A DNA stretch of 5,469 nt, taken from assembly GCA_029939635.1 (NCBI GenBank), contig JAOZSN010000011.1, forward strand, positions 23,215-28,683, written 5' to 3'. The DNA comes from Deltaproteobacteria bacterium. Its GTDB lineage: Bacteria; Desulfobacterota; Desulfobulbia; Desulfobulbales; SURF-16. Below the pieces are notes generated by a model that worked only from the letters and a program-made list of their open reading frames with translations, had not been told where the DNA came from and made no database searches. Below, one piece after another: positions 5,029 to 5,469 of this stretch (position 1 is its first letter; each line of letters starts with the position of its first letter). The translations under genes and the position numbers were made by a program.

Positions 5029-5244
5029 ATGTTAAAGAAAATTTTTTTGTTTTATATGCAGGGATTCCGCTCCATGCGGGTGGGGAAAAAATTGTGGGCA
5101 ATAATTTTTATTAAACTTTTTTTTATGTTTGCCGTCCTTAAAATCTTCTTTTTCCCCAATTACCTGAAACATAATTTCGATACTGATGAGCAGCGTGCCA
5201 GCCATGTATTGCAACAGATTACCACCATTGCTGATACCCAGTGA
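5029..5244 (+). CDS. DUF4492 small membrane protein of the cytochrome bd operon
   Basis: The 71-residue product fits DUF4492 over its whole length: FYMQGFRSMRVGKKLW, then one transmembrane segment (about residues 23-42, AIIFIKLFFMFAVLKIFFFP), then the conserved NYLKHNFDTDEQRASHVL. The family is known as small proteins encoded directly ahead of cydAB, so an accessory role in assembly or stability of cytochrome bd oxidase in the inner membrane is likely but unproven. The gene order here, with cydA following, matches that. Ribosome site is weak (AGAGTGG at 5018-5024). The basic N-terminus before the membrane segment suggests a cytoplasmic N-terminus. It is followed by 157 nt before cydA, containing an inverted repeat. 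Confidence 0.88.
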   Translation: MLKKIFLFYMQGFRSMRVGKKLWAIIFIKLFFMFAVLKIFFFPNYLKHNFDTDEQRASHVLQQITTIADTQ

Positions 5245-5280
5245 GAGGTAATCAATCAATTTTTAAAAAGGCATTACCTC
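5245..5280 (+). repeat. Hairpin-forming inverted repeat between DUF4492 gene and cydA
   Basis: GAGGTAAT (5245-5252), directly after the DUF4492 stop codon, pairs perfectly with ATTACCTC (5273-5280); the 20-nt loop itself contains the palindrome TTTTTAAAAA (5260-5269). No U run follows the stem, so it is not a classical terminator. It may moderate transcription into cydA, protect the message end, or bind a regulator. Confidence 0.55.
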
Positions 5281-5390
5281 CTTAAAATCACATTTTTTAT
5301 ACATCGGGTGCCTTGAGTAGAGATGCCAGACTACCAGGTCCCCCTTTTGCTGTAACAACATATAACCAAGCAATTTTTTACTCTATTACA

Positions 5391-5396
5391 AGGAGG
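5391..5396 (+). promoter_or_regulatory. Strong ribosome binding site of cydA
   Basis: AGGAGG lies 5 nt before the ATG at 5402 and fixes the cydA start. It is much stronger than the site of the preceding DUF4492 gene, in line with the oxidase subunit being the abundant product. Confidence 0.85.
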
Positions 5397-5401
5397 AAAG
5401 A

Positions 5402-5469
5402 ATGGTTGAACAGATCGATCTAACTCAGGTCAACTGGGCTAGAGCACAATTTGCTTTAACAGCCATGTA
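5402..5469 (+). CDS. cydA: Cytochrome bd quinol oxidase subunit I, N-terminus (cut by window edge)
   Basis: Only 22 codons are present, but VNWARAQFALTAMY is the very characteristic N-terminus of CydA, where Arg-x-Gln-Phe-Ala-x-Thr-x-x-(Tyr/Phe)-His opens the first membrane helix; the next residue, outside the window, should be the His that ligates heme in this family. CydA with CydB forms the inner-membrane oxidase that reduces oxygen to water using quinol. In strict or near-strict anaerobes it mainly removes oxygen. The ATG is supported by AGGAGG 5 nt upstream and by the preceding DUF4492 gene. Whether cydB follows cannot be seen. Confidence 0.9.
   Translation, partial: MVEQIDLTQVNWARAQFALTAM

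Noticed and set aside
5032..5259. 75-residue minus-strand frame
   Set aside because: It is antisense to the DUF4492 gene, which fits its family over the full length.
5281..5390. A separate cydA promoter in the spacer
   Set aside because: TTGAGT (5313-5318) and TATAAC (5361-5366) exist, but neither has a partner element at 16-18 nt.

Overview
The window looks like chromosomal DNA of a Gram-negative anaerobe, most likely a delta-type sulfur-cycling bacterium (Desulfobacterota, perhaps Desulfobulbales). This is inference from gene content: a CXXC-tailed redox microprotein, a thiamine-binding MTH1187-type protein, several PilZ proteins, and a DUF4492 gene directly ahead of a cytochrome bd oxidase gene. 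Base composition is moderate. No rRNA, tRNA, CRISPR array, insertion sequence or phage gene was seen.

Left part, minus strand (1-1591). A tightly packed gene string reads leftwards: an unrecognised, probably helical protein (1220-1591), a single-domain PilZ protein (753-1112), a small reading frame that is open only if one C of a C6 run is skipped (593-752), an MTH1187/YkoF-like thiamine-binding protein (296-592), a 54-residue CD1871A-type microprotein ending in CLSCIGIG (120-284), and the start of a membrane protein cut by the window edge (1-106). Two of the junctions are the same 15-nt block in which the stop codon is followed at once by ATG.

Middle part, plus strand (1631-4847). A sigma70-like promoter (TTGAAT-N17-TATAAT) precedes a complete prepilin peptidase gene (pilD, 1693-2475). 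After a 341-bp gene-free stretch with an 8-bp inverted repeat come two adjacent paralogous genes (2817-3839 and 3843-4847). Each fuses an N-terminal helical region, a cyclic-nucleotide-binding-type beta-barrel domain and a C-terminal PilZ domain. Both PilZ domains keep their c-di-GMP motifs, but both barrels have Ala where cAMP-binding members have the phosphate-contacting Arg.

Right part, plus strand (4934-5469). An FNR/CRP-like site and a TTGACA-N17-TACAAA promoter precede a small DUF4492 membrane protein (5029-5244). A hairpin-bearing spacer follows, then the first 22 codons of cydA (cytochrome bd quinol oxidase subunit I).

Taken together, the window holds three PilZ-type c-di-GMP effectors around the type IV pilin/pseudopilin processing enzyme, which suggests control of surface structures or attachment, next to a separate respiratory, oxygen-defence operon. 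The least expected items are the tandem cNMP-type/PilZ fusions, the frameshifted small ORF with repeated stop/start junctions, and the oxygen-regulator-like site upstream of the oxidase genes.
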